Positions 35,913 through 45,482 are shown, counted from the first letter of the stretch. The stretch: DNA of 64,000 nt from Paenibacillus aestuarii (GCF_027789125.1 NZ_JAQFVF010000030.1:37266-101265); one strand, 5' to 3'. Notes: generated from the sequence alone by a model not told the origin. Translations and numbers: made by a program.

Positions 35913-36993
35913 ATATGGCCTGAAACGCGTCATTAACGCAAGTGGACGCATGAGTATCCTAGGCGTATCAGCGCCGACAGACACCGTCATGGATGCGATG
36001 AAACACGGCGGTCAAAATTACGTAGAGATCGCTGATCTGGTGGACAAAGCTGGCGATTATATCGCGCGCATTCTGGGTTCGGAAGCAGCGGTTGTCGTTA
36101 ATTCCGCTTCCAGCGGAATTGCTCTTTCCGTGGCAGGGATCGTCACGCAAGGGAATCGGCGCCTCAGCGAAAGACTTCACCAAGACCGGATTGCCAAGAA
36201 TGAAATCATCATCCTCAAAGGGCACAACGTCCAATACGGCGCGCCTGTCGAAACGATGGTATATCTGGGCGGCGGCAAGCTGATTGAAGTCGGTTACGCG
36301 AATGAAGGCAAGGCCGAACATATCGAGGACGCGATTAACGAGAACACGGCAGCCATTCTTTATGTCAAATCGCACCACGCGGTTCAGAAGAATATGATTT
36401 CCGTCGAGGAAGCTTGGGATATCGCCCAGCGCAGAGGCGTACCGCTGATCGTGGATGCGGCGGCGGAGGAAGATTTGCAGAAGTATGTGAAATACTCGGA
36501 TCTCGCCATCTACAGTGGTTCCAAAGCAATTGAAGGGCCTACTTCCGGCATCGTCGGCGGCAAGCGCAAGTACATCGAGATGGTTAAAGTCCAGCTGCAT
36601 GGCATCGGCCGAAGCATGAAGGTCGGTAAAGAAACAACTTTCGGCTTGCTGCAAGCGCTGGATGAATATGGTGTTAAAGAAGACAAGAGCGAACAGGAAA
36701 AAGCAGCCTTGCAAACGTTAATGGTGCTCAACGAACAACCAGGCGTCAAGGTGAGCATTGTTCAGGATGAAGCGGGACGGGCGATTTTCCGGGCGCGCAT
36801 CCAGATCGATCCGCAACAATCGGGTACCACGGCCAAAGATGTCAACAATGGCCTACGCGATGGCGAGATTGCCATCTACACACGTGATTATGGCGTGCGG
36901 CAAGGTTATTTTGATATCGATCCACGTCCGCTTCAAGGCGATGATATTGAGGTTATCGCTGCACAAATTCGCAAGCTAACAGGAGGCAATTAA
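35890..36993 (+). CDS. DgaE-like PLP-dependent ammonia-lyase (SelA-related)
   Basis: The 367-residue protein is a fold-type I PLP enzyme related to SelA. The probable Schiff-base Lys is in AIYSGSKAIEGPTSGIVGGK, with VDAAAEEDLQKYV upstream. DgaE in Salmonella removes ammonia from D-glucosaminate-6-phosphate to give 2-keto-3-deoxygluconate-6-phosphate. Here no PTS is encoded and a KdgK-like kinase is present, so the enzyme may act on unphosphorylated D-glucosaminate. ATG 35890 lies 9 nt after AAAGGGAG and overlaps the amidohydrolase gene by 23 nt, so the two are coupled. Confidence 0.8.
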   Translation: MASSLNAKYGLKRVINASGRMSILGVSAPTDTVMDAMKHGGQNYVEIADLVDKAGDYIARILGSEAAVVVNSASSGIALSVAGIVTQGNRRLSERLHQDRIAKNEIIILKGHNVQYGAPVETMVYLGGGKLIEVGYANEGKAEHIEDAINENTAAILYVKSHHAVQKNMISVEEAWDIAQRRGVPLIVDAAAEEDLQKYVKYSDLAIYSGSKAIEGPTSGIVGGKRKYIEMVKVQLHGIGRSMKVGKETTFGLLQALDEYGVKEDKSEQEKAALQTLMVLNEQPGVKVSIVQDEAGRAIFRARIQIDPQQSGTTAKDVNNGLRDGEIAIYTRDYGVRQGYFDIDPRPLQGDDIEVIAAQIRKLTGGN

Positions 36994-36994
36994 T

Positions 36995-37750
36995 ATGTCC
37001 AATATTGCAAAACGTTTTTATAAAAACCGTGCGGCCTTGAACGTACTGGCTAACAGCGTAGAGAACGCAAAGGAAGTATTTGATGCAGCGGAAGGCTACG
37101 TGGTCGTAGGTGTTCTTTCCAAGAACTATCCAACTGTTGAGACAGCAGTTGAAGCTATGAAAGAATACGGCAGAGCTATTGATGAAGCGGTATCTATCGG
37201 TCTTGGCGCCGGCGACAATCGTCAGGCGGCAGTCGTTGCGGAGATTGCCAAGCATTACGCGGGCAGCCATATCAACCAAGTGTTCCCTGCTGTCGGAGCT
37301 ACACGCGCGAATCTGGGCGAGAAGGACAGCTGGATCAATAGCTTGGTTTCCCCGACGGGTCGTGTAGGTTATGTCAACATCTCGACAGGCCCTGTGAGCG
37401 CTGCCCAATCCGAACAAGCTATCGTGCCGGTGAAAACAGCAATTGCACTTGTCCGCGACATGGGCGGCAACGCGCTGAAATATTTCCCGATGAACGGTCT
37501 AAGCCGGGAAGATGAGCTGGTTGCCGTTGCGCAAGCTTGCGGAGAAGAGGGATTTGCCCTGGAGCCGACAGGCGGTATTGACAAAGAAAACTTCGAGCGC
37601 ATCGTGGATATCTGCTTGGAAGCCAAAGTTCCATACGTCATTCCTCACGTGTATTCTTCCATTATTGATAAAGATACCGGCAAGACGATCGTTCAAGATG
37701 TTCGGGAGCTGCTGGACACGATGAAGAAACTAGTTGATCGCCATGGCTAA
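36995..37750 (+). CDS. DgaF-like 2-keto-3-deoxy-6-phosphogluconate aldolase
   Basis: The 251-residue protein resembles DgaF, the KDPG-type aldolase of the glucosaminate operon. Recognisable segments are VGLGAGDNRQAAVVAEIAKH, GNALKYFPMNGLSREDEL and EPTGGIDKENF. The Lys in NALKYFPM is the likely Schiff-base residue. It would split KDPG into pyruvate and glyceraldehyde-3-phosphate. It starts after AGGAGG, one nt past the previous stop codon. Confidence 0.8.
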   Translation: MSNIAKRFYKNRAALNVLANSVENAKEVFDAAEGYVVVGVLSKNYPTVETAVEAMKEYGRAIDEAVSIGLGAGDNRQAAVVAEIAKHYAGSHINQVFPAVGATRANLGEKDSWINSLVSPTGRVGYVNISTGPVSAAQSEQAIVPVKTAIALVRDMGGNALKYFPMNGLSREDELVAVAQACGEEGFALEPTGGIDKENFERIVDICLEAKVPYVIPHVYSSIIDKDTGKTIVQDVRELLDTMKKLVDRHG

Positions 37751-38759
37751 ACATATCGCGGCTTTTGGCGAAGTCATGATGCGCCTGCAGGTGCCGGGAT
37801 ATGAGCTCTTATCCCAAGCCAGCACGCTGCAATACTCATTCTCAGGTACTGGCGTGAACGTGACGTCGGCCTTGTCCCATTTTGGCCATCGCGGTTATCT
37901 CGTATCCCGATTGCCGGAGAACGCCGTAGGCGATGCAGCCGCATCCTACCTGCGCAAACTGGGTGTGGACTCCTCCTTTATCGTTCGAGGCGGCAAATAT
38001 TTAGGCATGTATTTCCTGGAGAATGGATTCGGTGCGCGGCCCAGCCGCGTAACGTACTCCAATCGGCAGGAGAGCAGCTTCAATATTGCTCCGGAAGGTA
38101 CTTATAATTTTGATGAGATTGCTAAGAATATTGATATTATCCACTTCTGCGGGATTACGCTGGCCATGAATGATGGTGTGCGCCGGCATATGAAGGAATT
38201 GGCGCGAGCTGTGAAGTCCCATGGCGGCACAGTCGTATTCGACTGTAACTACCGCCCTGCCCACTGGGGAGAAGGCGGTTACGCCAAGGCGAAGCCTCAT
38301 TATGAGGAGATGCTGCAGCTGGCCGATATCGTCATGATGAATGAGAAGGACGCGATCTTCACCTTGGGGATGCCTACAGACAAAACGGAACGCGAAGAGC
38401 AGCTGATTGAGCTGCTTCCGCAGGTAGCAAAACGCTATCAGATTTCGCTCATTGCCGGAACGCACCGTTTTATCAACAGCGATAACACGCATTCCTTGCG
38501 CGGATTTATGTACAAGAATGAAGCGTTCACGTTCTCCAATCTGCTCACGTTTTCTATCTATGATAGAATTGGTGCAGGAGATGCCTACACGAGCGGAATT
38601 ATACATGGGGAAATCGAAGGTTTCACACCAGACAAAACAGTCGGATTTGCGGCAGCAGCAAGCATGCTCGCCCATACGGTTGTCGGCGATACGCCGATGT
38701 CATCGGAAAGTGAGATTCTTCGTGCCATGACGGAAGCGGTAGGCGATGTAGAAAGGTAG
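37743..38759 (+). CDS. PfkB-family sugar kinase, likely 2-keto-3-deoxygluconate kinase
   Basis: The 338-residue protein is a PfkB/ribokinase-type kinase. It has the N-terminal GEVMMRLQVPG, a Gly-rich stretch YSFSGTGVNVTSALSHFG and the C-terminal catalytic motif YDRIGAGDAYTSG with the general base Asp. Its closest known role by pattern is KdgK, which phosphorylates 2-keto-3-deoxygluconate. Placed between a lyase that makes KDG and an aldolase that needs KDPG, it completes an unphosphorylated entry route. ATG 37743 overlaps the aldolase gene by 8 nt. Confidence 0.82.
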   Translation: MAKHIAAFGEVMMRLQVPGYELLSQASTLQYSFSGTGVNVTSALSHFGHRGYLVSRLPENAVGDAAASYLRKLGVDSSFIVRGGKYLGMYFLENGFGARPSRVTYSNRQESSFNIAPEGTYNFDEIAKNIDIIHFCGITLAMNDGVRRHMKELARAVKSHGGTVVFDCNYRPAHWGEGGYAKAKPHYEEMLQLADIVMMNEKDAIFTLGMPTDKTEREEQLIELLPQVAKRYQISLIAGTHRFINSDNTHSLRGFMYKNEAFTFSNLLTFSIYDRIGAGDAYTSGIIHGEIEGFTPDKTVGFAAAASMLAHTVVGDTPMSSESEILRAMTEAVGDVER

Positions 38760-39484
38760 TGGATGCACGCGTGAATCTATCCCGTAACAAAAGGCCGTTA
38801 TACTTGCAAATCATGAATATATTGAAGGATCGCATTTTACACGGCTTTTATCCGCTGGGATCGAACATTCCTTCTGAACCGCAGTTGGAACAGGAATTCA
38901 ACGTTAGCAAAATTACGATCCGCAACGCAATCAAAGAACTCGCGCAGGAAGGGTATCTGGAGAAGGGCAGCGGCAAAGGGACGAAGGTGATTCGCAATAC
39001 GTCTGCGTCCAAGCTGTCCAAGTGGAAGCGATTTACGGAAGTGCTGGTTGAGGAAGGGCATCAGATCCGCAAGCAGCTGCTGAAGGCGGAGCTCGTCGTG
39101 AACGAGGATGGCTCGGAGCCTTACCGGTTGTTCGGAGAGCGCTGCTTGCGGGTTGAGCGCCTCTATTTCCTGGATGACAAGCCGTATATCCACTTTACGC
39201 TTTACTTGACCACGCGGATTGTCGAGATGGAGGTTGCAGATTTGAATACGCAGTCTTTGTATGAATTGCTTGAGGACCAGGACATCGTCTTGGAAAAATA
39301 CCGCGATGAGTTTGCAGTCGGCGCGCCGCCTGAAGATGTACAAGCGAAACTGCGCGTGCCAGACGGCGTATCGCTTCTGCTGAGATCGCGTTATTCCTAC
39401 GATGATCGCGGCGAATTGATTGAATACAGCAAGGGCTACTACAACACGGATTTGCATAACTATGTCGTGAATTACGACATCTAA
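38759..39484 (+). CDS. GntR/HutC-family transcriptional regulator
   Basis: The 241-residue protein has a winged HTH at about residues 8-75 (PSEPQLEQEFNVSKITIRNA). A UTRA effector domain spans about 95-235. GTG 38759 overlaps the TAG of the kinase gene (TAGTG). An internal GTG at 38771 is an alternative start. It is the only regulator in the operon, so the two TATAACGTTATA palindromes before the first gene are its likely operators. Confidence 0.88.
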   Translation: MDARVNLSRNKRPLYLQIMNILKDRILHGFYPLGSNIPSEPQLEQEFNVSKITIRNAIKELAQEGYLEKGSGKGTKVIRNTSASKLSKWKRFTEVLVEEGHQIRKQLLKAELVVNEDGSEPYRLFGERCLRVERLYFLDDKPYIHFTLYLTTRIVEMEVADLNTQSLYELLEDQDIVLEKYRDEFAVGAPPEDVQAKLRVPDGVSLLLRSRYSYDDRGELIEYSKGYYNTDLHNYVVNYDI

Positions 39485-39522
39485 AAACGAAGAGAAAGCC
39501 AAAGCCTTTTCTCGTCAGCACC

Positions 39523-39537
39523 GTGGAAACGCTTACT
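39523..39537 (+). promoter_or_regulatory. Near-consensus cre site before the GntP gene
   Basis: GTGGAAACGCTTACT matches WTGNAANCGNWNNCW at all but the first position. It lies about 26 nt before the permease start, in the 78-nt gap after the GntR gene. Confidence 0.45.
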
Positions 39538-39562
39538 AACTTATGGAGAAGAGGAAAATCGA

Positions 39563-40888
39563 ATGAACTTGTATTTGCTGTTGATTACTCTTGTGTCAAT
39601 AGTCATTGTCATTCTGGGTGTGGCTTGGTGGAAATGGCACGCATTCATCAGCTTGACTGTGGCGAGCTTATTCCTGGCGCTTGCGGCAGGCTTGTCGATG
39701 GACAAGATCGTCAGCTCATATGAGACAGGCGTCGGGGCCGTGTTGGGGCATTTGGTTGGTATTTTGGCGTTAGGTACGATTCTGGGCAAAATGATGTCGG
39801 ACTCAGGCGCTGGCACGCAGGTCGCCAACTTTTTCATCCGCGTTTTCGGGGAAAAAAGGCTGCCGTGGGCGATGCTGCTTTCAGGCTTTATCATTGGCAT
39901 TCCGGTCTTTTTTGACGTTGGGATCGTGATGTTGCTGCCGCTGGTCATTTCGATTTACAAATCGACGAAGAAAAATATTCTCCTGATCGGCTTGCCGGTC
40001 ATCGCCGGTTTGTCCATCGTGCACGGACTCGTGCCGCCGCATCCGGGTGCAATGACAGCGATCGGCATTTATAAGGCGGATCTGGGCAAAGTGCTGCTGT
40101 ACTCGCTGATCATCGCGATTCCTGCGGCGATTATCGCCGGCCCGTTGTTTGCGAAATGGGTGAGCAAGCGTATCGTTCCCGAAGGGGAGCCGACATTGCT
40201 TAGCGAAAGCGAAGGTCCGGTGAGAATGCCGGGCACAGGCGTTTCCTTCCTCGTCATTTTGCTACCGGTTATTCTTATGCTATTGGCTGTCGCTGCTCCT
40301 TACATGGGGATATCGGGATGGCTGCTCAAGTTCCTCGTCTTTATCGGAAATTCCGTTATCGCTTTGCTGATTTCCGTTTTTGCTGCTTTTTACTTGCTTG
40401 GGATCCGTCAAGGGATGGACAAGAACTTCATTAATAAGCTCGCGCATGAGTGTTTGCTGCCGGTGGGCTCGATTATCCTGATTATCGGTGCAGGCGGCGG
40501 CTTCAAACAAATCCTTGTGGCCAGCGGTGTCGGCACGGCCATTGCGCAAATGGCGGAGAACATGGCTTTGTCGCCAATTGTCCTTGCCTTCGCGGTAGCC
40601 GGCTTAATCCGCATTGCAACGGGTTCGGCGACGGTTGCCTTAACGACTGCGGCCGGTATCGTCTCCCCGATAGTCGAGCACATGTCGGGTGTGAACCTCG
40701 AATTGCTCGTTATCGCAACAGGCGCCGGCTCGCTTATGTTGTCCCATGTCAATGACGCCGGTTTTTGGATGGTCAAAGAGTATCTGGGCTTAAACGTCAA
40801 AGAAACGTTCAAAACCTGGACAGTGCTCGAGACGCTACTATCGTTCATCGCGTTCTTCACAGTTCTACTGGTTAATGCATTTGTCTAA
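39563..40888 (+). CDS. GntP-family sugar-acid:proton symporter
   Basis: The 441-residue protein has about 12-14 hydrophobic segments. Family landmarks are GVAWWKWHAFISLTVASL, GIPVFFDVGIVMLLPLV, HGLVPPHPGAMTAIG and ATGSATVALTTAAGIVSP. GntP permeases import gluconate and related sugar acids with protons and do not phosphorylate them. This fits import of D-glucosaminate or an N-acyl derivative for the enzymes upstream. The start follows GAGAAGAGG. A terminator follows. Confidence 0.92.
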   Translation: MNLYLLLITLVSIVIVILGVAWWKWHAFISLTVASLFLALAAGLSMDKIVSSYETGVGAVLGHLVGILALGTILGKMMSDSGAGTQVANFFIRVFGEKRLPWAMLLSGFIIGIPVFFDVGIVMLLPLVISIYKSTKKNILLIGLPVIAGLSIVHGLVPPHPGAMTAIGIYKADLGKVLLYSLIIAIPAAIIAGPLFAKWVSKRIVPEGEPTLLSESEGPVRMPGTGVSFLVILLPVILMLLAVAAPYMGISGWLLKFLVFIGNSVIALLISVFAAFYLLGIRQGMDKNFINKLAHECLLPVGSIILIIGAGGGFKQILVASGVGTAIAQMAENMALSPIVLAFAVAGLIRIATGSATVALTTAAGIVSPIVEHMSGVNLELLVIATGAGSLMLSHVNDAGFWMVKEYLGLNVKETFKTWTVLETLLSFIAFFTVLLVNAFV

Positions 40889-40900
40889 AAAGCGTAAACT

Positions 40901-40960
40901 CCTTCGACAAACGCGGGGCTGCAAGCAGTCCCCGTTGGCTGAAGGGGTTTTCTTATTTTT
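40901..40960 (+). terminator. Terminator of the glucosaminate-type operon
   Basis: CCTTC at 40901 pairs with GAAGG at 40941, and an inner CGGGG/CCCCG hairpin is nested within. GGTTTTCTTATTTTT follows. Confidence 0.8.
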
Positions 40961-41058
40961 CCAGCGAAAATAAAGTCAAGAAGTGAAACTTATCGAATCG
41001 TGTAATCGTAATACAGTATATACAGGCAAAACGACATAAAGATAAGGTGGAAGGAACA

Positions 41059-41661
41059 ATGAAAACCAAAATTATAGCTATGATCACAGCCGTTTTATTA
41101 TTGGCGAATACGGTAAACCTCACCGTTGTTGATGCGAAGGGCCCGAGCACGTCGTCTCGATCCGGTTCTTTCTCGACAGGCTCCAAGTCTAGCGGAACGA
41201 TAAATAAAACGGCACCAAGCCAGTCCAACAGCGGAAGTTCGTCCGGTTTCAGCGGAGGATCTTCGAGTAAGTCGAACACGCCAAGCATGTCGAATTCCGG
41301 CAGCACTAGCGGCAGCGCAACGAACAGCACAGGTTACCAACGTCCGTCTTCGAACGTAACCAGCGGCAGCACGGTTAACCCAACAACGGGCAAAACGTAC
41401 TATAACAAGAGCACGTATCAGTCCAGCGTGCCGACAGGTTCCCGTTCCAGCAGCATGTGGCCGATGGTCGGCGCTTTCGCTGCAGGTACATTCTTAGGTT
41501 CGATGCTGCACCCATGGGGGGGTTACTACGGTAACGCATCAATGGGTTATGTGCATCAACCGTTTTCCTTCTTCTCCATGCTGCTTGATATCATCTTACT
41601 GATAGCAATCATAGCCATTGTGATGAAAGTGTTCAGATCGTTTAGAAGAAGGAGCTACTAA
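41059..41661 (+). CDS. Ser/Gly/Thr-rich secreted or membrane-anchored protein
   Basis: The 200-residue protein starts with a signal peptide (MKTKIIAMITAVLLLANTVN, cleavage likely near VVDA). Then come about 100 residues dominated by Ser, Gly, Thr and Asn without Cys. A hydrophobic segment WPMVGAFAAGTFLGSMLHPW and a C-terminal membrane helix (FSMLLDIILLIAIIAIVMKV) end in the basic tail FRSFRRRSY. The low-complexity part would lie outside the membrane. ATG 41059 follows GTGGAAGG. The YxcD-like gene starts 2 nt after its stop, so the two are likely co-translated. I do not know a function. Confidence 0.8.
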   Translation: MKTKIIAMITAVLLLANTVNLTVVDAKGPSTSSRSGSFSTGSKSSGTINKTAPSQSNSGSSSGFSGGSSSKSNTPSMSNSGSTSGSATNSTGYQRPSSNVTSGSTVNPTTGKTYYNKSTYQSSVPTGSRSSSMWPMVGAFAAGTFLGSMLHPWGGYYGNASMGYVHQPFSFFSMLLDIILLIAIIAIVMKVFRSFRRRSY

Positions 41662-41663
41662 TT

Positions 41664-41984
41664 ATGCAAATCTTTTTGGATCAACAAGACGTAGTCGATT
41701 CCGTATGTGTATATATCGCTTCGCAAGATAACCATGGCAGCGTTGAAGGCAGCGCTCCGCAGAACGTGCACGAAGTCGAGTTGATGTTCGAAGACCGCTA
41801 CGGCTTCTCCGCCAGAGGCGCGCTGTACGGCAGAAAGCATTATTTGAATCAGCAGCAGCTGATTGACGCGGTATCCGTTTATTTGTCAGCGTACTATTCG
41901 TTCCGGGCGGATCGTTTGCTGGTTAAATTAAATTGGGATGAAACCGAGGGCAATATCACTGCGGATGTAATTGTAGAACGTTAA
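41664..41984 (+). CDS. DUF2653/YxcD-like small protein
   Basis: The 106-residue cytoplasmic protein has no signal or membrane segment. The sequence, including VCVYIASQDNHGSVE and YSFRADRLLVKLNWDE, resembles B. subtilis YxcD (DUF2653), whose function is unknown. It follows the Ser-rich membrane protein gene directly and is ended by a strong terminator. Confidence 0.78.
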   Translation: MQIFLDQQDVVDSVCVYIASQDNHGSVEGSAPQNVHEVELMFEDRYGFSARGALYGRKHYLNQQQLIDAVSVYLSAYYSFRADRLLVKLNWDETEGNITADVIVER

Positions 41985-41991
41985 TAACACA

Positions 41992-42038
41992 AATCGCCAA
42001 TCCCCGACTCGCAAGAGACGGCAGGTTGGCGATTTTTT
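41992..42038 (+). terminator. Terminator after the YxcD-like gene
   Basis: AATCGCCAA (41992-42000) pairs exactly with TTGGCGATT (42025-42033), followed by seven T. Confidence 0.85.
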
Positions 42039-42079
42039 TAATGAACGAGCAAAGTAAAGCAGGGCATTCCGTTACGCGT

Positions 42080-43696
42080 CTAATTTCCTGTAAAGTAAGT
42101 TTGATACTGCTCGCGCAGCGCGCGCTTCAGAAATTTGCCCACGGACGAGCGAGGGATTTCCTCTAGAATAATCACGTCGTCAGGCACCCACCACTTGGCA
42201 AATTTATTGCCGAGGAAATGAAGCAGCTCGTTTTTATCGCCGGCCTGAAGGGCAGCATCCTTGAGCACGACAAAAGCGAGCGGGCGCTCCTCCCACTTCG
42301 GATGGGGGACACCGATGACACAGGCTTCAAAGACGTTGGGATGCGCCATCAGGGCATTTTCCAGATCAAGCGAGGAAATCCATTCGCCCCCGCTTTTGAC
42401 CAAATCTTTGGCGCGATCCACGAGCTTGACGAAGCCTTCCGCATCAATGACGGCGATATCCCCGGTTTGCAGCCAGCCATCCTGGAACGATTCCTGAGTG
42501 CGGGGATCTTTGTAGTATTCTGTCGCTACCCACGGGCCGCGCAGCCAAATTTCGCCCATTTCCTGGCCGTTCCAGGCAACCTCGCCGCGAGGTCCGACGA
42601 TCTTCATATCGAGCCCCGGAACCAGCAAACCCTGCGTGGCGCGAATTTCGTACTGCTCATCCGGCGGCAAGTCTTCCTGGTAGCTTTTTAGGCGAGCGAC
42701 CGTGACCAGCGGCGTTGTTTCCGTCATCCCGTACGCATGGAAAAAAGGGACCTTCAGCTGCTGCTCGTAGCTCTCGATCAGTGCGCGCGGTGCAGCGGAA
42801 CCGCCGCAAATGACAGCGCGCAGGCTGGACAAGTCGGCTTGCAGCGACTCCTGCGCCTTCAGCGCAGCTGTCCAAACTGTCGGAACGCCGGCGGCGATCG
42901 TGACCTTTTCGTCGGCGATCAAGCGCAGCAGCGCTTCCGGCGTCGGCATCGGGCCGGGGAGCACCTGCTTGCTACCGAACCAGACTGAGGCGAAGGGGAG
43001 TCCCCAGGCATTGACGTGAAACATCGGCACGATCGGCATGACCGTGTCTCGCTCGGCCAACCCAAGCGAATCCGCCAGCCCGATGCCGAACGAATGCAGA
43101 TAGATGCCGCGGTGTGTGTACACGACGCCTTTGGGATTGCCTGTTGTTGCCGACGTGTAACACATCCCCGCGGGAGCGTTTTCATGAATGTCCGCCGGGA
43201 ACTTGTACAAGGGATCTGCCTCTTCTAGTAGATTCTCGTACAAATAAACCGGATGCAAAGTTGTGTCTGGAAGTTCCTTTTTATCCGTAAGGATGATATA
43301 ACCTTCAATGGTCTTCAGTTGATCCTTAATTTTCTCGAATAGTGGGAGCAGGCCTTCATCGATCAACAGGAAGCGGTCCTCCGCGTGATTGAGAATATAC
43401 ACGATATGTTCTACAGACAGTCGGATGTTGACGGTGTGAAGGACGGCGCCCATGCACGGAATAGCGAAATACGCCTCGAGATGATAATGATGGTTCCAGG
43501 CGAACGTGGCGACGCGGTCCCCTTGGTCGACGCCTAAACACTGCAAGGCACTAGCTAGCTGTTTTGTTCTCCGTCCAAAATCCGCATAGGTATAGCGATG
43601 GATGCCTGAGCTGGTGCGGGAAACGATTTCTTTTTTGGCAAATAAAGATTGGGAGCGTTCATAGACGGTATGCAGGGTTAACGGATAATTCTCCAA
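42080..43696 (-). CDS. Fatty acyl-CoA synthetase (AMP-forming)
   Basis: The 538-residue protein belongs to the ANL adenylate-forming family. It has the P-loop-like motif [17 protein letters not shown] near residues 180-196, the A5 motif YGMTETTPL, and the hinge region [28 protein letters not shown]. The catalytic Lys is expected in the C-terminal KFLKRAL. It activates a medium- or long-chain fatty acid to acyl-CoA for beta-oxidation. The start is TTG 43696, after AGGAGGTG on the minus strand. It stands alone; no beta-oxidation genes are adjacent. Confidence 0.9.
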   Translation of the reverse strand: MENYPLTLHTVYERSQSLFAKKEIVSRTSSGIHRYTYADFGRRTKQLASALQCLGVDQGDRVATFAWNHHYHLEAYFAIPCMGAVLHTVNIRLSVEHIVYILNHAEDRFLLIDEGLLPLFEKIKDQLKTIEGYIILTDKKELPDTTLHPVYLYENLLEEADPLYKFPADIHENAPAGMCYTSATTGNPKGVVYTHRGIYLHSFGIGLADSLGLAERDTVMPIVPMFHVNAWGLPFASVWFGSKQVLPGPMPTPEALLRLIADEKVTIAAGVPTVWTAALKAQESLQADLSSLRAVICGGSAAPRALIESYEQQLKVPFFHAYGMTETTPLVTVARLKSYQEDLPPDEQYEIRATQGLLVPGLDMKIVGPRGEVAWNGQEMGEIWLRGPWVATEYYKDPRTQESFQDGWLQTGDIAVIDAEGFVKLVDRAKDLVKSGGEWISSLDLENALMAHPNVFEACVIGVPHPKWEERPLAFVVLKDAALQAGDKNELLHFLGNKFAKWWVPDDVIILEEIPRSSVGKFLKRALREQYQTYFTGN

Positions 43697-43796
43697 TACG
43701 GTACACCTCCTAGAATGATAAGGCCCCGCGTAAATAGAGCTTCTCTAAGGCTAGAATATGTGTACGAGCGGCAGATTAGGCTAAACAAATATCGAT

Positions 43797-43842
43797 AAAA
43801 AAACCGCTTCCGCGGCAAGAAAAGACTTGCTGGCAGAAACGG
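43797..43842 (-). terminator. Terminator of the Cof-type phosphatase gene
   Basis: Read on the minus strand, CCGTTTCTGCCAGCAAG pairs imperfectly with CTTGCCGCGGAAGCGG and is followed by a T-run (A-run 43797-43803 on the plus strand). Confidence 0.75.
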
Positions 43843-43859
43843 CCGTTTATGGTCTCGTT

Positions 43860-44657
43860 TTAAGGCTGTAACACAAACTTCTCAATGACATGGCGGACGC
43901 CGTCCTCATTGTTGCTATGGGTCACGTAGTTCGCCAGCTCTTTCAGCTCCGGCAGCGCATTGTCCATCGCTACGCCTAGCCCGGCAACCTCGAGCATTTC
44001 TCTATCGTTCCAGGCGTCGCCAAGGGCAATGACTTGCTCCAGCGTACAGCCGATATGCTCAGCCAAGAAAGTGATCGCATGGCCCTTGGTGCCTTCTTTA
44101 TGCATGAACTCCAAGTAATGCGGTTTGGATTTGGTAATATGAAGCTTGTCGCCAAGCAACGGCAGCAGCTCCTCGCGAAGCCTATCGCAAACTTCAGGCT
44201 CATCGACAATGAGCATCTTAGGTTGAGGGATATCGATCCATTGGCGCAGATCGCCTACGATATAAGGCGTTTTGGAAAGGCGTACATAGTTCTTGATTTT
44301 ATCATTATCCTCACCGACATAGAGTTGGTCGCCGTGGTACAGTTGCAAGTGCAAGTTTCTTTGTTCGCAAAAATCAAGCAGCATCCGCGCGGATTCAACG
44401 GGAACGGTTCGCTCGTAAAGGACTTCCTCATCGAGCAGGTTTTTAATTAATGCGCCTTGATAGGTAATAATGGGCACGTTAAGGCCGACCTGGTTGGCAA
44501 TTTTCGCCGCCGAAGGGAAGCTTCTTCCCGTAGCAATTGTCACCGTCACACCTTTGGCGACAGCCTCTTGCATAGCTTGAATCGTTTCTGGGGAAATCGT
44601 TAGATCGTCCCGAAGCAGCGTATCATCCAAATCTGTTGCTATCAGCTTGTAATTCAT
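43860..44657 (-). CDS. Cof-type HAD phosphatase
   Basis: The 265-residue protein is a HAD hydrolase of the Cof subfamily. It has the nucleophile motif DLDDTLLRDD (first Asp nucleophile), Thr in ATGRSF, Lys in the later KGHAIT and the acidic motif GDAWNDREML. It dephosphorylates small metabolites such as sugar phosphates, pyridoxal phosphate or flavin precursors; the substrate cannot be read. The start follows GAGAGGA. The gene is monocistronic and minus-strand. Confidence 0.9.
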   Translation of the reverse strand: MNYKLIATDLDDTLLRDDLTISPETIQAMQEAVAKGVTVTIATGRSFPSAAKIANQVGLNVPIITYQGALIKNLLDEEVLYERTVPVESARMLLDFCEQRNLHLQLYHGDQLYVGEDNDKIKNYVRLSKTPYIVGDLRQWIDIPQPKMLIVDEPEVCDRLREELLPLLGDKLHITKSKPHYLEFMHKEGTKGHAITFLAEHIGCTLEQVIALGDAWNDREMLEVAGLGVAMDNALPELKELANYVTHSNNEDGVRHVIEKFVLQP

Positions 44658-44771
44658 GTCGTCCTCTCCGATCCATAGTGATGTCTATGTAATTTACCTC
44701 TCAAGCATAACGGAATGCGCCAGGAATTGCTATAATACAAGCAGGAGCGATTCAGAAAAGAGGGTAAAAAG

Positions 44772-45461
44772 ATGGCAACACCTTATACAGACAAGCTGGC
44801 AGACCATTTAAAAGCACACCGAAATCCGGAACATGCACCTGATATGGAAGCGTATATGAAGCATCATTTCCCATTCCTCGGGATAAAAAATCCACAGCGT
44901 CTCGCACTGACGAAGCAGTTTTGGAAAGAGAACGGTCTCCCTAAGGGGGAGGAAGGGATCCGGGTTGCTTTGGAGCTGTGGGAACTGCCGGAGCGCGAAT
45001 TTGCCTATACGGCCATCCTGATGCTGATCCAGCTGCGCAAAGGATTTAAGCGTGAAGATGTGGATATGCTGGAGCGCTTGGTTGTGACCAATTCATGGTG
45101 GGATAGCGTTGATACCATTGCCGACCATTTAATCGGCTACCATCTGCAGCGGTATCCGGAGCTGATTCCGGCTTATGTTGAGAAATGGCTGGCTTCCAAC
45201 AACATGTGGCTGCAGCGCACGGCCATTTTGTTCCAGCTGAAGTACAAAGCCAAGACGGATGTTGCGCTGCTTTTTGCCTGTATCCGGAGAATGGCGCACT
45301 CCAAGGAGTTTTTTATCCGCAAAGCGATTGGTTGGGCACTGCGTGAATATTCGAAAACAGATGCCCAGGCCGTACGCCAATTCGTTGCAGAGACGGAACT
45401 TTCGCCGTTGAGTGTCAGAGAAGCGCTGAAAGTGATCCAACGGAAGGAACAAGCCGAATGA
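44772..45461 (+). CDS. alkD: AlkD-type DNA alkylation repair glycosylase
   Basis: The 229-residue protein is an ALK/HEAT-repeat DNA glycosylase. It removes alkylated bases such as 7-methylguanine and 3-methyladenine without base flipping. Trp110, Asp114 (in SWWDSVD) and Arg149 (in WLQRTAIL) lie one residue beyond the catalytic Trp109, Asp113 and Arg148 established for Bacillus cereus AlkD. ATG 44772 follows AGAGGG. It is probably monocistronic, with a terminator about 125 nt downstream. Confidence 0.93.
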   Translation: MATPYTDKLADHLKAHRNPEHAPDMEAYMKHHFPFLGIKNPQRLALTKQFWKENGLPKGEEGIRVALELWELPEREFAYTAILMLIQLRKGFKREDVDMLERLVVTNSWWDSVDTIADHLIGYHLQRYPELIPAYVEKWLASNNMWLQRTAILFQLKYKAKTDVALLFACIRRMAHSKEFFIRKAIGWALREYSKTDAQAVRQFVAETELSPLSVREALKVIQRKEQAE

Positions 45462-45482
45462 TGTAAAAAGCTGTACCGCGCG

